From Granulosicoccus sp. (GTDB lineage: Bacteria > Pseudomonadota > Gammaproteobacteria > Granulosicoccales > Granulosicoccaceae), in contig JALZUD010000069.1 of assembly GCA_023301725.1 (NCBI GenBank), positions 1-62,474 on the forward strand: a DNA stretch of 62,474 nt. The letters run 5' to 3'. Shown piece by piece: positions 38,147 to 46,115 of this stretch. Each line of letters opens with the position of its first letter. Within the stretch, counting starts at the first letter, position 1. The position numbers were made by a program, and so were the translations under genes. A model generated the notes under the pieces. The model was not told where the DNA came from and ran no database searches. It worked only from the letters and a program-made list of their open reading frames with translations.

Positions 38147-38779
38147 CTATGGTTTTTTCTTCGCCCACACAGCGAATAAGGGATCGCCACGCTCACCAGA
38201 ATTACAATGACGAACCTCAGGCGTTTCAAAATCTGTGGTTAGAGCGAAATAGGCTGCCACAATGGCACAGCGGCCACGGTCATCCGTCTCAAGCCAGCCT
38301 CGAATGGCTTTGGATGGGAAGCAGCGATTGGAGAACCTACAGACAAATACTCCACCAGGTTTTACTACGCGTGCAATCTCATTGAATACAGCTAAAGGTT
38401 TGATTAGATAGTCCACAGATACGCAGCAGCATGCCGCATCAAAGGCTGCATCCTCAAACGGTAAGTTAGGTTGAGTATTCAAATCGACAACGGACCATTC
38501 ATCAGCCATGGTGTTGGCTGCCAGTTCTGTACGGTTCATGCCAGTGATTGCCAGATGAGCAGGCTTACTCGATAGATGGGAAACCCATGATGAGCAGATA
38601 TCCAGCACCCGTGCAGTTGAGTCTGTGAGCCCCAGTTCGTCATATAGTGTTGACACCTGAGCTATAGCACGGGCATCGATATGCGTAACTAGCCGATCAG
38701 TGGAGTAAAAGCGCGTGTCTTCAGTCTCATCTTGGCGCTCAAAAAAGCCGTCTGGAAATGCTGTAGATTGATCTGACAT
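38147..38779 (-). CDS. Class I SAM-dependent methyltransferase
   Basis: A 210-residue protein of the methyltransferase type 11/25 family. Motif I is atypical (RVLDICSSWVSHL, where a glycine-rich loop is usual), then VDLNTQPNLPFEDAAFDAACCC supplies the SAM-binding acidic strand and post-II segment, and ARVVKPGGVFV is the typical motif III. The substrate is unknown. The weak glycine loop means activity is not certain. A single gene on the minus strand with no clear Shine-Dalgarno. Confidence 0.75.
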   Translation of the reverse strand: MSDQSTAFPDGFFERQDETEDTRFYSTDRLVTHIDARAIAQVSTLYDELGLTDSTARVLDICSSWVSHLSSKPAHLAITGMNRTELAANTMADEWSVVDLNTQPNLPFEDAAFDAACCCVSVDYLIKPLAVFNEIARVVKPGGVFVCRFSNRCFPSKAIRGWLETDDRGRCAIVAAYFALTTDFETPEVRHCNSGERGDPLFAVWAKKKP

Positions 38780-39079
38780 AGAATTTTCTAGTGCGCAATT
38801 AACGCAAGTTTTCTAACACTTTGGTGGGCCGCTGCAACTCTCGTTGAGCACTGATACTTTAACGCTATGTCTCATACCACTTGCGTTTGTACTTCCATCG
38901 GTGACAGCTAAAGAACGCCAGAACGCCGTAGACCTAAGCTTACGAGAGGCTATGACCGAAGCATTTGCCCACCGAGGGTTTGTGTTGCTAACCATTGGCC
39001 CGAGTAAGCGCGCATAGCGTTAACTAATGACTGCAGTGAATCTATGCGGCTACTGATTATTTTTAGCCGCGCAAGACTC
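38780..39079. other. 300-bp stretch without recognised gene
   Basis: Short frames only (for example 38813-38995, minus), without family features. It includes the hairpin at 39046-39070 next to the exported-protein gene end. Confidence 0.3.
39046..39070 (-). terminator. 7-bp perfect hairpin after the exported-protein gene
   Basis: GCGGCTA (39046-39052) pairs with TAGCCGC (39064-39070) around an 11-nt AT-rich loop, 10 bp past the end of the 39080-39574 gene on the minus strand. No T-run follows. Confidence 0.35.
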
Positions 39080-39574
39080 TTAGCTCAGTTGCATATTGCC
39101 GGTAACATCGACACGTGCGAACGCATCGTTGTCAGTAATAACACTAAACGATGAGCGTAGTGATTGTGTCAGTGACGATGCGTGTTTTGCCGCGTTAACA
39201 GGGGTTCCTACAACTACCGGATGCTTTGTCATGGGTACCGATACGGATTGCCCGGCTTCAAGCACAAGATCGCCATTTTTCATTAACTGCGCGAAATTGA
39301 ATACACCACGTGCAGTGCTTGTTTGTGATGGAGTCATTTGCGTGATGCGTGCTGACTCTTTGCCTGTGTTGGCAATGACAACTTCAATATCATTGGTAGA
39401 CGATGAGACTCTTGTATAGACATGAAGACTAGATAATGACGCCTCACTTTCAGAATTGTTAAATTTTACGTTGTATTGGTTTGTTGCTAGGGAGTTTTGT
39501 GCAAGGCTAATTCCACTTCCTGCAACTACGACACCAGCTATTCGTTTTAATGACTTACGTTTTGTCAGATCCAT
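39080..39574 (-). CDS. Hypothetical exported protein
   Basis: 164 residues beginning KRKSLKRIAGVVVAGSGISLA, a basic then hydrophobic signal resembling those of small exported, possibly Tat-like, proteins, though the twin Arg is not present. The mature part is strand-rich and Ser/Thr/Val-rich (VYTRVSSSTNDIEVVIANTG), like a small Ig-fold pilin- or chaperone-type domain, with no family recognised. A strong ribosome binding site, AAAGGAG, lies 7 nt before the ATG. An AACGTTTT/AAAACGTT inverted repeat is 118 bp upstream. Confidence 0.7.
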   Translation of the reverse strand: MDLTKRKSLKRIAGVVVAGSGISLAQNSLATNQYNVKFNNSESEASLSSLHVYTRVSSSTNDIEVVIANTGKESARITQMTPSQTSTARGVFNFAQLMKNGDLVLEAGQSVSVPMTKHPVVVGTPVNAAKHASSLTQSLRSSFSVITDNDAFARVDVTGNMQLS

Positions 39575-39965
39575 GAGGATGCTCCTTTAGGTACACTTGT
39601 AGCTTCGGGGTGTGTGTTTTGTTATTCAAGTGATGTTGGGGTGATCTGACAATTGGTTGCAATTCGTGTTGATGTGTTGGTGGTGCTGCTGAACGTTTTG
39701 TAAAACGTTTTCGAGTTTAGGACTTTATGAGCTTGTTTAGGTGTTGAGGAGCTCTGCTTCAAACGACACAATGCATATACCTACTTAAAGCAACAAGAGA
39801 AGGAGGCTGTCGTTGCAGGGCTGAAAATTGCTGTGTCTACCCCAGAGAGTGAGTAGGATTGGTTCTTTGCCTGCTCACCATATGGGTCGACGTCGTCCTC
39901 CCTTGTTGGTACTGGAGAGATGCTCTGAGCAAAGTGCAATTTCGGGGTGAAGGACTGCGAGCGGT
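39575..39965. other. Gene-free stretch with an inverted repeat and a possible coding remnant
   Basis: 391 bp. It contains the inverted repeat at 39692-39709. On the plus strand, a start-less open stretch of about 40 codons ends at TAG near 39857 and looks coding (YLKQQEKEAVVAGL), perhaps the tail of a lost gene. No family recognised. Confidence 0.3.
39692..39709. promoter_or_regulatory. Inverted repeat AACGTTTT-GT-AAAACGTT, candidate operator
   Basis: Perfect 8-bp arms with a 2-bp centre, 118 bp upstream of the exported-protein start. It resembles a dimeric regulator site. Its distance from its gene is almost the same as that of the 20-bp palindrome at 37889 from the lipoprotein gene. Confidence 0.45.
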
Positions 39966-40340
39966 TTATTGCTGTATTTCCAAATAGAAATCAGTCCCAT
40001 TGCCCTTGTCACGAGTGCCGAAAAGTGTGTTGCCTGCTACCTCCAGCACTTGACAATCACTGGGTATCTTCATAACCCCCTCAGGGCCCTCAGTCATTTC
40101 CCTGCAGAAATACCCATCGACAAATTCCCAAGTGCCCCCGATCTGGGTACCACTTGCTACTCCTGTTATTGTGTTGTCTTCGTTAATGACTGAATGGTAC
40201 GTTTTAAATGTCAGCCTCTTTCCAAAGAGTGGTGTGAGTTCGGCTGCAGATGAAATTCGAACTTTGGGTGGTTCAGGAACGGCAGCGGCACAACCAGTTA
40301 ACGCGGATGCTGTGAATACGATCATTGCGACAAGTTTCAT
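39966..40340 (-). CDS. Small hypothetical lipoprotein
   Basis: 124 residues from ATG 40340, selected because GGAG lies 5 nt upstream and the lipoprotein signal (VAMIVFTASALTGCA) starts there; ATG 40379 is in frame further up. The mature domain has two Cys (YFCREM, SDCQVLEV) and alternating strands (LTFKTYHSV, GGTWEFVDG). This looks like a small lipocalin-like barrel of about 100 residues, but no specific family is recognised. A single gene whose last bases border the decayed toxin-antitoxin island. Confidence 0.65.
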   Translation of the reverse strand: MKLVAMIVFTASALTGCAAAVPEPPKVRISSAAELTPLFGKRLTFKTYHSVINEDNTITGVASGTQIGGTWEFVDGYFCREMTEGPEGVMKIPSDCQVLEVAGNTLFGTRDKGNGTDFYLEIQQ

Positions 40341-40529
40341 TGGAGCTCCATTGTTCTGAGAAGTTTGACTGAAAACCACGACCCAAGATGGCAGTTGTCC
40401 CCTTTAGAAAAGAGCCAATAGCTGGTCAGGTGTCAATGCACATAGTTGCAAATAGTGGAGCTCAGTACATCACCCATTCGGGTGATGTAACCGGATATTG
40501 TTTTGTTTAGACATGTTTCTCAATTGACT

Positions 40530-41045
40530 TCCCACCAGTCGATCTATCAAATCCCAGACTTCCCTCCACTAGCTTAGCTGGAAATTCTCGAGATCTACAA
40601 AGCACTTGCTTAAGTGAACCGACATTTAGCTGAGCTTAGGCGGCAATGTCGTGTACGTCCCACCTTAGATTCCAGATAACATCAATCGACACATGACAGC
40701 ACTGGAATGTGTCGTTAACAACGACGAGGTATGCGAGCTAGATTCACTGATTAAGATGGTGCTAATTCATCATCAATTCGAGAGCGTACACCCCTTCCCA
40801 GATGGGAACGGTCGTGTCCTTAACGTACTGTATCTGGCACGTACTGGATTGCTCGATACGCCTAACTTGTACTTGAGTAGATATATTTACGAGTATAAGG
40901 CGGAGTACTATCTGTTGCGTCAAGCAATAAGAGAGTCTGATGACGAACCTGATAAAAGTATTGCTTGGCAAAACTGGATTCTCTATATGCTTAACGCTGT
41001 ATTCGAAGCTGCGCAGACTACACTTGCACTCGTTATTGGGATTCG
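40530..41045 (+). pseudogene. Broken Fic protein gene (remnant 1)
   Basis: Two pieces of one Fic-family gene lie in the same orientation but different frames. Near 40536-40650 a Fic N-terminal segment can be read (IPDFPPLA, then LEILEIYKALA, then NRHLAELR), broken by TAG and TAA codons. From 40693 a 139-codon frame carries the catalytic region: IKMVLIHHQFESVHPF then PDGNGR. The canonical HPFxDGNGR-TGR lacks the TGR triplet, so the second arginine is gone. The middle of the gene between these pieces is deleted. Near 41043 the frame runs into hepT sequence and ends at 41112. Fic enzymes AMPylate target proteins; this one is not expected to work. Confidence 0.75.
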
Positions 41046-41321
41046 CGATCACAAGCCGGGTTTTTTGCTAGTGGAATCAACTACGATGCTACGCTTCGAA
41101 ATCTTGAGCTGATTGGTGAGGCTGCTTCCCGAATTCCCAAAGAGGTGTAGGAAGTATATCCGGAGATCTCTTGGCGTCAGATAATTGCTACTCGCAATCG
41201 ACTCATCCATGGGTATCTGGGTATAGACGATGATATTTTGTGGAGTATCCTGCGGGATGACGTGCCCGAGCTGCCTACGTATCAACCTAACTCCATACAG
41301 CGATTGAATGGGATAACATAG
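41046..41321 (+). pseudogene. Broken HepT (DUF86) toxin gene
   Basis: In the frame starting at 41046 one reads AGFFASGINYDATLRN, LELIGEAASRIPKEV, then TAG (41148-41150), then EVYPEISWRQIIATRNRLIH, continuing GYLGIDDD to TAG 41319-41321. This is the C-terminal two thirds of a HepT protein, including its R-x4-H-x-Y site (RNRLIHGY). HepT is the RNase-like toxin paired with an MntA nucleotidyltransferase antitoxin. The N-terminus and any mntA are missing: the sequence is joined directly to the tail of the fic remnant. The nonsense codon confirms decay. Confidence 0.8.
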
Positions 41322-41550
41322 ATTTCAGGGCTATGAATACTCAAGCAGGTAATGATCAGGAAGCAGTCATACCGCTATCATTGAGGCGTACTTTACATAA
41401 AATTGAATGTTGTCGCACTATCGGCGGTACAACTGTAGAAGACAGTTCGCAGTCGTGATCAAGTTACGGGCTAGCGGGTTATAGAGCCTATTAGCAAGTG
41501 TGCTTGAAGCTAGGAGTGGCTTTCCTGTCAGAGGGTAAGTATCTCAATCG

Positions 41551-42262
41551 CTAAGAAGTTAACGCTTCAATATAGTTGGTATAGCTGTATTGACGATTCT
41601 TTTTTTGCCCAGTCGTCTCTTCCACGATACCATGCTCCTCAAGTATTTTTATAGCAGCACTTGCTGTTGGGAAGCTAGTATCGAGCCGTTGCCGAACCCG
41701 TTCAACCGTGAAGCGAGGCATCATTGGCAGCAGTTCAAAAAGGCGATAACTAGCAGCTCCTGCTGATGATGAAATCATTAATCGTCTACGGTCAGATGTG
41801 ATTAAGCTGGCAATGGTGACGATTCCCTTGCAAGCGATGTGCATCGCAAAGCAAACGAACGCTTATCGGCAGACCATCCGGTGTTCGCATTTGTTCCTGG
41901 ACCAGCCGAAACGCACGCAGGTAGTTAGACACTTCTTCGACGTCGTCCGTATTGGATACTGCAAGGCCTGCCTCTTCGTCGAAAAGATCAGTCAATGTCG
42001 CCTGAGTTCCCTCGATTTGAGAGGTCATAAGAGCTTCTTTGCGTATTGCGCTATATAAAAGCCAGTCAACTGATGGAACCAGTCCGGACACGCCAGATAA
42101 TCGCGCCAGTGCTAGTTCGGCGGTGTGATTAAGCTCTCTGTAGCAGTCAGGCATCAGCGGTGGTCCCGCAGGGGGAAGGCCGGAAGGGACGAAAGCTTTA
42201 ACGGATTCGCCTAGTGTGGTTGAGGTTGAGTAACTACCGGTGACGCGGGTCATGTAAAGCAT
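41551..42262 (-). pseudogene. Fic family gene with its catalytic core deleted (remnant 2)
   Basis: The N-terminal part (42262 to about 41831) has the Fic_N features and the inhibitory-type motif TSQIEGTQATL, ending at VRLLCDAHRL. The C-terminal part (about 41826 to 41551, another frame) resumes at IASLITSDRRRL and carries the winged-helix tail (LFELLPMMPRFTVERV, GQKKNRQYSY). The whole HPFxDGNGR core, roughly 170-180 codons in relatives, is missing at about 41828, and the join is out of frame. A deletion scar is the simplest reading. An AT-rich probable promoter lies at 42265-42330. Confidence 0.8.
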
Positions 42263-42343
42263 GCTTTAATAGAGTTAGGTTAAATTAAAGATATCTTTAA
42301 TTTAATTTGGTTATAGTAAAAAACCTTTAATTAGTGTCAGTAG

Positions 42344-42553
42344 CGTGGACAAGATCGACTGGCAACCGTTGTACCTGCCAGCGTTCAGTTCCTGCCAAAG
42401 GCTATCGAACGGGGACATCGCCTGAGTTCAACGATAACCGAGCTTGAAGCGATGCTCAATCAGTATCACGCCACAGAGCTTGAAGCCGCTCTACTTGAAG
42501 TTATCGCACGCGATACCGCTCATCTACAAAGTGACGGAGCTCTGAACCGATGA
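42344..42553 (+). pseudogene. Possible IS21-type transposase (IstA) C-terminal remnant
   Basis: A start-less open stretch of about 69 codons ending at TGA 42551 reads VVPASVQFLPKAIERGHRL and ELEAALLEVIARDTAHLQ. This resembles the helical C-terminal tail of IstA-type transposases, but the identification is from memory and weak. No inverted repeats or istB were found. It is best treated as an unassigned gene fragment inside the decayed island. Confidence 0.3.
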
Positions 42554-42677
42554 CTCAAACACTACGCACGCCCTGACGTATTGAGGGTGAATCCTATCGA
42601 ATGCATGAAGCTACCCAGCGGGCAAAAAAAACAGGCCACCAGAAAAACAAAACCTAAACCGGTAAAAGACTTTGTCC

Positions 42678-42890
42678 TTAGTCAATATATGCTGGATCTC
42701 GATTCTTGTGCCAGAGTGTATTTGTGTACGGTAGCAGTTCAGCAGCTTGTTTCAGCTCTGCCAGTGAGGCACGGGCACCAATGCGGGCTTTGAGTGTTTC
42801 GGTGGGCTCGAGCACTTTGCTTGCCGGAGGCAAGGGGGGTAATTCGTTGAAAGACTCGTCAGCACGCCACGACATGTTTAAATAATCCAA
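42678..42890 (-). pseudogene. Fic N-terminal fragment (remnant 3)
   Basis: A 70-codon frame whose residues 6-55 match the Fic/DOC N-terminal domain pattern: FNELPPLPP, then TLKARIGARASLAELKQAAE. The typical continuation with the inhibitory SSEIEN helix and the catalytic core is absent; the frame stops after unrelated residues. It lies on the opposite strand to remnant 1, whose C-terminal half belongs to the same Fic subfamily, so an inversion of one gene is conceivable. Confidence 0.6.
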
Positions 42891-43226
42891 TTTGTTAAAG
42901 ATGTCAGCGCAGAAATGGGCCTACATGTCGATGCAATCAACATGTTTTTAAGAGTCATGTTGATAAAAAGCGATTTTTTCGACACCGTTTATCTGATGTG
43001 TCGATGCGGTGGGCATGTCGCCATTGAAGGGCAAACCACACCAATATTTCCTGACTACTGATTTTCGCTTCGAGTAATGCCTGCTTAGAGGTCTTGGTAG
43101 AATTTGTCTAATACCTTAGATTTTTGAGTAAGCCTCAAATTAAGTTCTAGCCAAGCCATTAGGATTTCATGAAAATCACAATATGTGGTAATATCGCCAC
43201 ATATTGTGGTATTTAGTTGAATAGAT
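42891..43226. other. Intergenic stretch holding the TA-pair promoter region
   Basis: 336 bp with no gene supported. The 3' end contains the operator-like inverted repeat 43177-43208. AT-rich sequence around it probably includes the promoter of the wHTH/nucleotidyltransferase pair. Confidence 0.45.
43177..43208 (+). promoter_or_regulatory. Perfect 12-bp inverted repeat, likely autoregulatory operator
   Basis: CACAATATGTGG (43177-43188) and CCACATATTGTG (43197-43208) are exact reverse complements with an 8-bp spacer, ending 18 bp before the start of the winged-helix regulator. Position and symmetry fit negative autoregulation by the regulator, as is usual for AbiE-type antitoxins. Confidence 0.75.
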
Positions 43227-43565
43227 ATGAACTCTGTGCTGGAAGCAGTCTTTGGTAGTCGGTCTGCGATGCTTGTACTGTTATTTCTCGAAAATTACGA
43301 GGAGGGGCATGCTTCTCGAATGGCCACGACCTACGATGTTGCAGTGATGGGTATGCAGCGTCAATTGAAGCGCTTTGAAGAAGAGGGCGTGTTGAGTAGT
43401 CGTTTGGTTGGTCGTACGCGTGTGTTCAGTTTCAACCAGCGAAATCCGACAGTCAAAAATCTACGTCAATTTCTGGCATCAGAGCTAGCGCTTATATCGA
43501 AAGAATATACGTCTAAATATTATCGGCAGCGGCAGAGACCTCGTCGAGCAGGAAAGCCGATCTGA
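43227..43565 (+). CDS. Winged-helix regulator, probable antitoxin
   Basis: A 112-residue basic protein with a winged-helix DNA-binding fold: VLLFLENYEEGHASRMATTY is the start of the domain, VMGMQRQLKRFEEEGVLSS the recognition helix and following turn, and LVGRTRVFSFN the wing. The tail is Lys/Arg-rich. It overlaps the nucleotidyltransferase gene (TGATG), a two-gene arrangement seen in AbiE-like toxin-antitoxin systems, where the regulator is the antitoxin and represses its own promoter. The perfect inverted repeat just upstream supports this. Confidence 0.75.
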   Translation: MNSVLEAVFGSRSAMLVLLFLENYEEGHASRMATTYDVAVMGMQRQLKRFEEEGVLSSRLVGRTRVFSFNQRNPTVKNLRQFLASELALISKEYTSKYYRQRQRPRRAGKPI

Positions 43566-44107
43566 TGGCAGCTATCACTGAAGAAACAACGCTACAGGAG
43601 TTGGCTGTAATTGTAAGTTCGACTCTTGAAGAGGCTGGAATCACTGCCACCTTATCTGGCGGTGCTGCTGTCAGTATCTTCAGCGATAATGCCTATGAAA
43701 GTGCCGATCTTGACTTTATAACTTCAGAAAGAAAGAAGGCACTGCAAGCTGCGATCAAAGTTATCGGCTTTACCAGTGGGGATGGTTCAAGAATGTTTGA
43801 GCATCCAAACACAGATTGGTATGTAGAATTTCCGCCGGGTCCATTGGGCTTCGGTGATGCTTATGTAGACGCCAAAGATATACCGCTGCTAAGCACACAG
43901 TACGGAGAGCTGAGGATAATCACTCCAACACTTTCTGTTATCGATCGATTGGCGGCATTTTGGTACCACTTTGATCGACAGACTTGGGACCAAGCCATAG
44001 AAGTAGCAAAGCGGCATCCCATTGATTGGGAGTATGTACAGGATTGGGCTAAAAACGAGAGACAAGATTTGAAACAGGTGGATGAGCTGCGAAGGCTTTG
44101 CGAGTAA
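43565..44107 (+). CDS. Nucleotidyltransferase-fold protein, probable AbiEii-like toxin
   Basis: 180 residues. LSGGAAVSIFSDNAYESADLDFIT (residues about 29-52) contains the glycine pair and the D-x-D of the nucleotidyltransferase fold, where catalysis requires the aspartates. TLSVIDRLAAFWYHFDR is the helical segment common to the DUF6036/AbiEii-like families. Such proteins transfer nucleotides to RNA or protein targets. Translation is coupled to the preceding winged-helix gene. The full operon appears intact, unlike the toxin genes around it. Confidence 0.75.
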   Translation: MAAITEETTLQELAVIVSSTLEEAGITATLSGGAAVSIFSDNAYESADLDFITSERKKALQAAIKVIGFTSGDGSRMFEHPNTDWYVEFPPGPLGFGDAYVDAKDIPLLSTQYGELRIITPTLSVIDRLAAFWYHFDRQTWDQAIEVAKRHPIDWEYVQDWAKNERQDLKQVDELRRLCE

Positions 44108-44183
44108 ATTCAACGCATCGATACCAAATGGAACCACCCAGTAAGCACTGGATCCTGCTAGGTACGTTGGCTTAAGCCAGAAC

Positions 44184-44652
44184 GTGCGTCAGCCTCAAGT
44201 GTATCTGATGGCAAATGCTAGCGCCGCACTTACCCTTGCGCCCAAAACGCCTCGATCAGATCCTCCAGAACAGTATCCAGAAGTCTTATCGAGCGAGCCA
44301 AGCACTACTGATACTGTAGCTGATAACGTTCAGGGCACAGATACAATTCAATCTGCCATTGGGTCAGACTCAGAAGCAGTTATTGAAGAATCCAGCGTCA
44401 TATCCGACACTGCGTTATTGGCTTCACAAGGACTTACAGGCTTCGAATAATTCAAACGCTGCAGCAAATGCACTTGCTCAGCGATTGGGTGTCGCTGGAA
44501 AGGCCGCTGGTATTGCCGGAGTGACCATTGGAGGCTTTCGTATAGCAACAGCTGAAAACAAAATCGAGGAGACTGCTCGACTTGCTAGTGGGGTGTTGGG
44601 TGAAATCACAGGGATGTTTGACTTGGTGAATACCAAGCGGCAACTACCTTAG
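44184..44652 (+). pseudogene. Frameshifted gene fragment of unknown family
   Basis: Two frames appear to be one former gene: 44184-44450 (Ser/Thr/Glu-rich, for example EPSTTDTVADNVQG) and 44359-44652 (NAAANALAQRLGVAGKAAGI then a Gly/Ala helix). A single shift near 44440 would join them. Alternating Gly/Ala helices of this kind occur before the toxic domain of polymorphic toxins, but no family is established. Confidence 0.3.
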
Positions 44653-44672
44653 AATAAATACTGCATGCCTGA

Positions 44673-45800
44673 CTAGCTGCAGTGTATATCCTTCAACTCA
44701 TAACTCGTACTACGCCCACCTGCACCGCTTTTGCACAATACCCCCTGTGTTATGAGTTCGTTAATGTCACGCAGCGCCGTGTCTGAAGAGCACTTATTGA
44801 TGACTGCCCACTTGCGGCTGGTTAACTTGCCGTCGAAGCCGTCCAGTAACTTGTTAAGCATTGTCGACTGCCGCTCGTTCAATGGAATGCCTGCCCAATG
44901 TTGCCAAAACCGCGCCTTGCTCAGTATGCCATCCAGTGTGTCATGCGCTTGGTCAACTGCTGTGTGCAGATTGGTCAGAAACCACATCAACCAATCGGTG
45001 ACGTCCATCGACTGTTTTTGTGTGCGTTCAAGGGTTGTGTAGTAAGCAGTGCGTTCCCGCTGAATTTGCGCTGACAAGCTGTAAAAGCGTTGCGAGCTAC
45101 CGTCGGCGCGCGCTAACAATAGATCACCAATGGCTCGCGCAATACGGCCATTGCCATCGTCAAAAGGATGAAGCGTCATGAACCAAAGATGGCCGAGTCC
45201 TGCCTTGATCAGAGGCGCCATGTCTGACGGCTTGTTTATCCAGTCCAGAAAGTGATGCACCTCCTGGTTAAGGCGCTGTGCTGGTGGTGCCTCGAAGTGG
45301 ACGCGCTGGCGTCCAATCGGTCCCGATACAACTTGCATTGGCCCGGTGGCGTCATCACGCCAGTGCCCAACAGTTATTGGCGAAAGGCCAGAGTAGCCTA
45401 TTGGAAACAGCGATGCGTGCCACCCCAATAACCGCTCCTCTGATAGCGATAGATGAGAATTTGTAGTGGCATCAATGATCATATCAACGACGCCATCGAC
45501 GTCTCTCTCCACTGGCGCCAAGGCCCCTATGTCCACACCCAAACGGCGAGCTATGGATGATCTGACTGACTCGACATTGAGGTGTTCACCTTCTATCTCG
45601 CTAGTTTTTAAAACGTCTTTGGTTAGTGTGGAAAGACTTGCCTGATCTCGCAATGTCATACCCACATCGGCAAGGCGTCCCATCAACCGGCCCTGTTCTC
45701 GGCTAACGTCAGACAATGGCCCAGCAAGGGCCACCATATCGAATTGCCAGTTTGGCCATTGGTCAGATTCCCAGATGTACGTGTATTCACCGCATTTCAT
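44673..45800 (-). CDS. Intact Fic family protein
   Basis: 375 residues. An N-terminal DUF4172-like helical domain carries the inhibitory motif [ST]-x3-E-[GN] as TSEIEGE near residues 66-72 (class II Fic). The Fic core follows with LHPFDDGNGRIARAIGD near 211-227, complete with the catalytic His and both arginines. The C-terminus is a winged-helix (LTSRKWAVINKCSSDTALRD), probably for DNA binding. It transfers AMP or another nucleotide from NTP to a Ser/Thr/Tyr on a target. Its own inhibitory helix should keep it quiet. It is the only intact fic in the island and diverges from the Wadjet operon. Confidence 0.9.
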   Translation of the reverse strand: MKCGEYTYIWESDQWPNWQFDMVALAGPLSDVSREQGRLMGRLADVGMTLRDQASLSTLTKDVLKTSEIEGEHLNVESVRSSIARRLGVDIGALAPVERDVDGVVDMIIDATTNSHLSLSEERLLGWHASLFPIGYSGLSPITVGHWRDDATGPMQVVSGPIGRQRVHFEAPPAQRLNQEVHHFLDWINKPSDMAPLIKAGLGHLWFMTLHPFDDGNGRIARAIGDLLLARADGSSQRFYSLSAQIQRERTAYYTTLERTQKQSMDVTDWLMWFLTNLHTAVDQAHDTLDGILSKARFWQHWAGIPLNERQSTMLNKLLDGFDGKLTSRKWAVINKCSSDTALRDINELITQGVLCKSGAGGRSTSYELKDIHCS

Positions 45801-46115
45801 GCGGCGATTATGCCCTCTATTCGTTGCATTCGCCAGTTATATGCCGTCCGTATTGCTTTCAGCTAACTAATCGCGAGTAGATTATGGCTTCGCTTGTGGT
45901 TCAATTATGGCGCTGTTTGTTGAAACTGCGCCATTACTGCTGCAAGTGATTTCTAGGCTGACGTATCTGAGTTGCTTGAGTTTTCAGCGGACTTCATACT
46001 ACTGCCCATCAAAAAGTTAACATCAAGGCGCCGTGCCTCTGGCTCACAAGCATGCCGACGCTAAGAGCAACCTTAAAAGGGGCTGCATTGCTCCTAATCC
46101 GCTATCATTCAAGCC
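45801..46115. other. Divergent intergenic region between Fic and Wadjet genes
   Basis: 315 bp that should contain promoters for both directions. No gene, hairpin or clear operator recognised. Confidence 0.35.

Noticed and set aside
40530..46115. Integrative element with tRNA attachment site
   Set aside because: No tRNA, integrase or flanking direct repeats were recognised around the decayed island.
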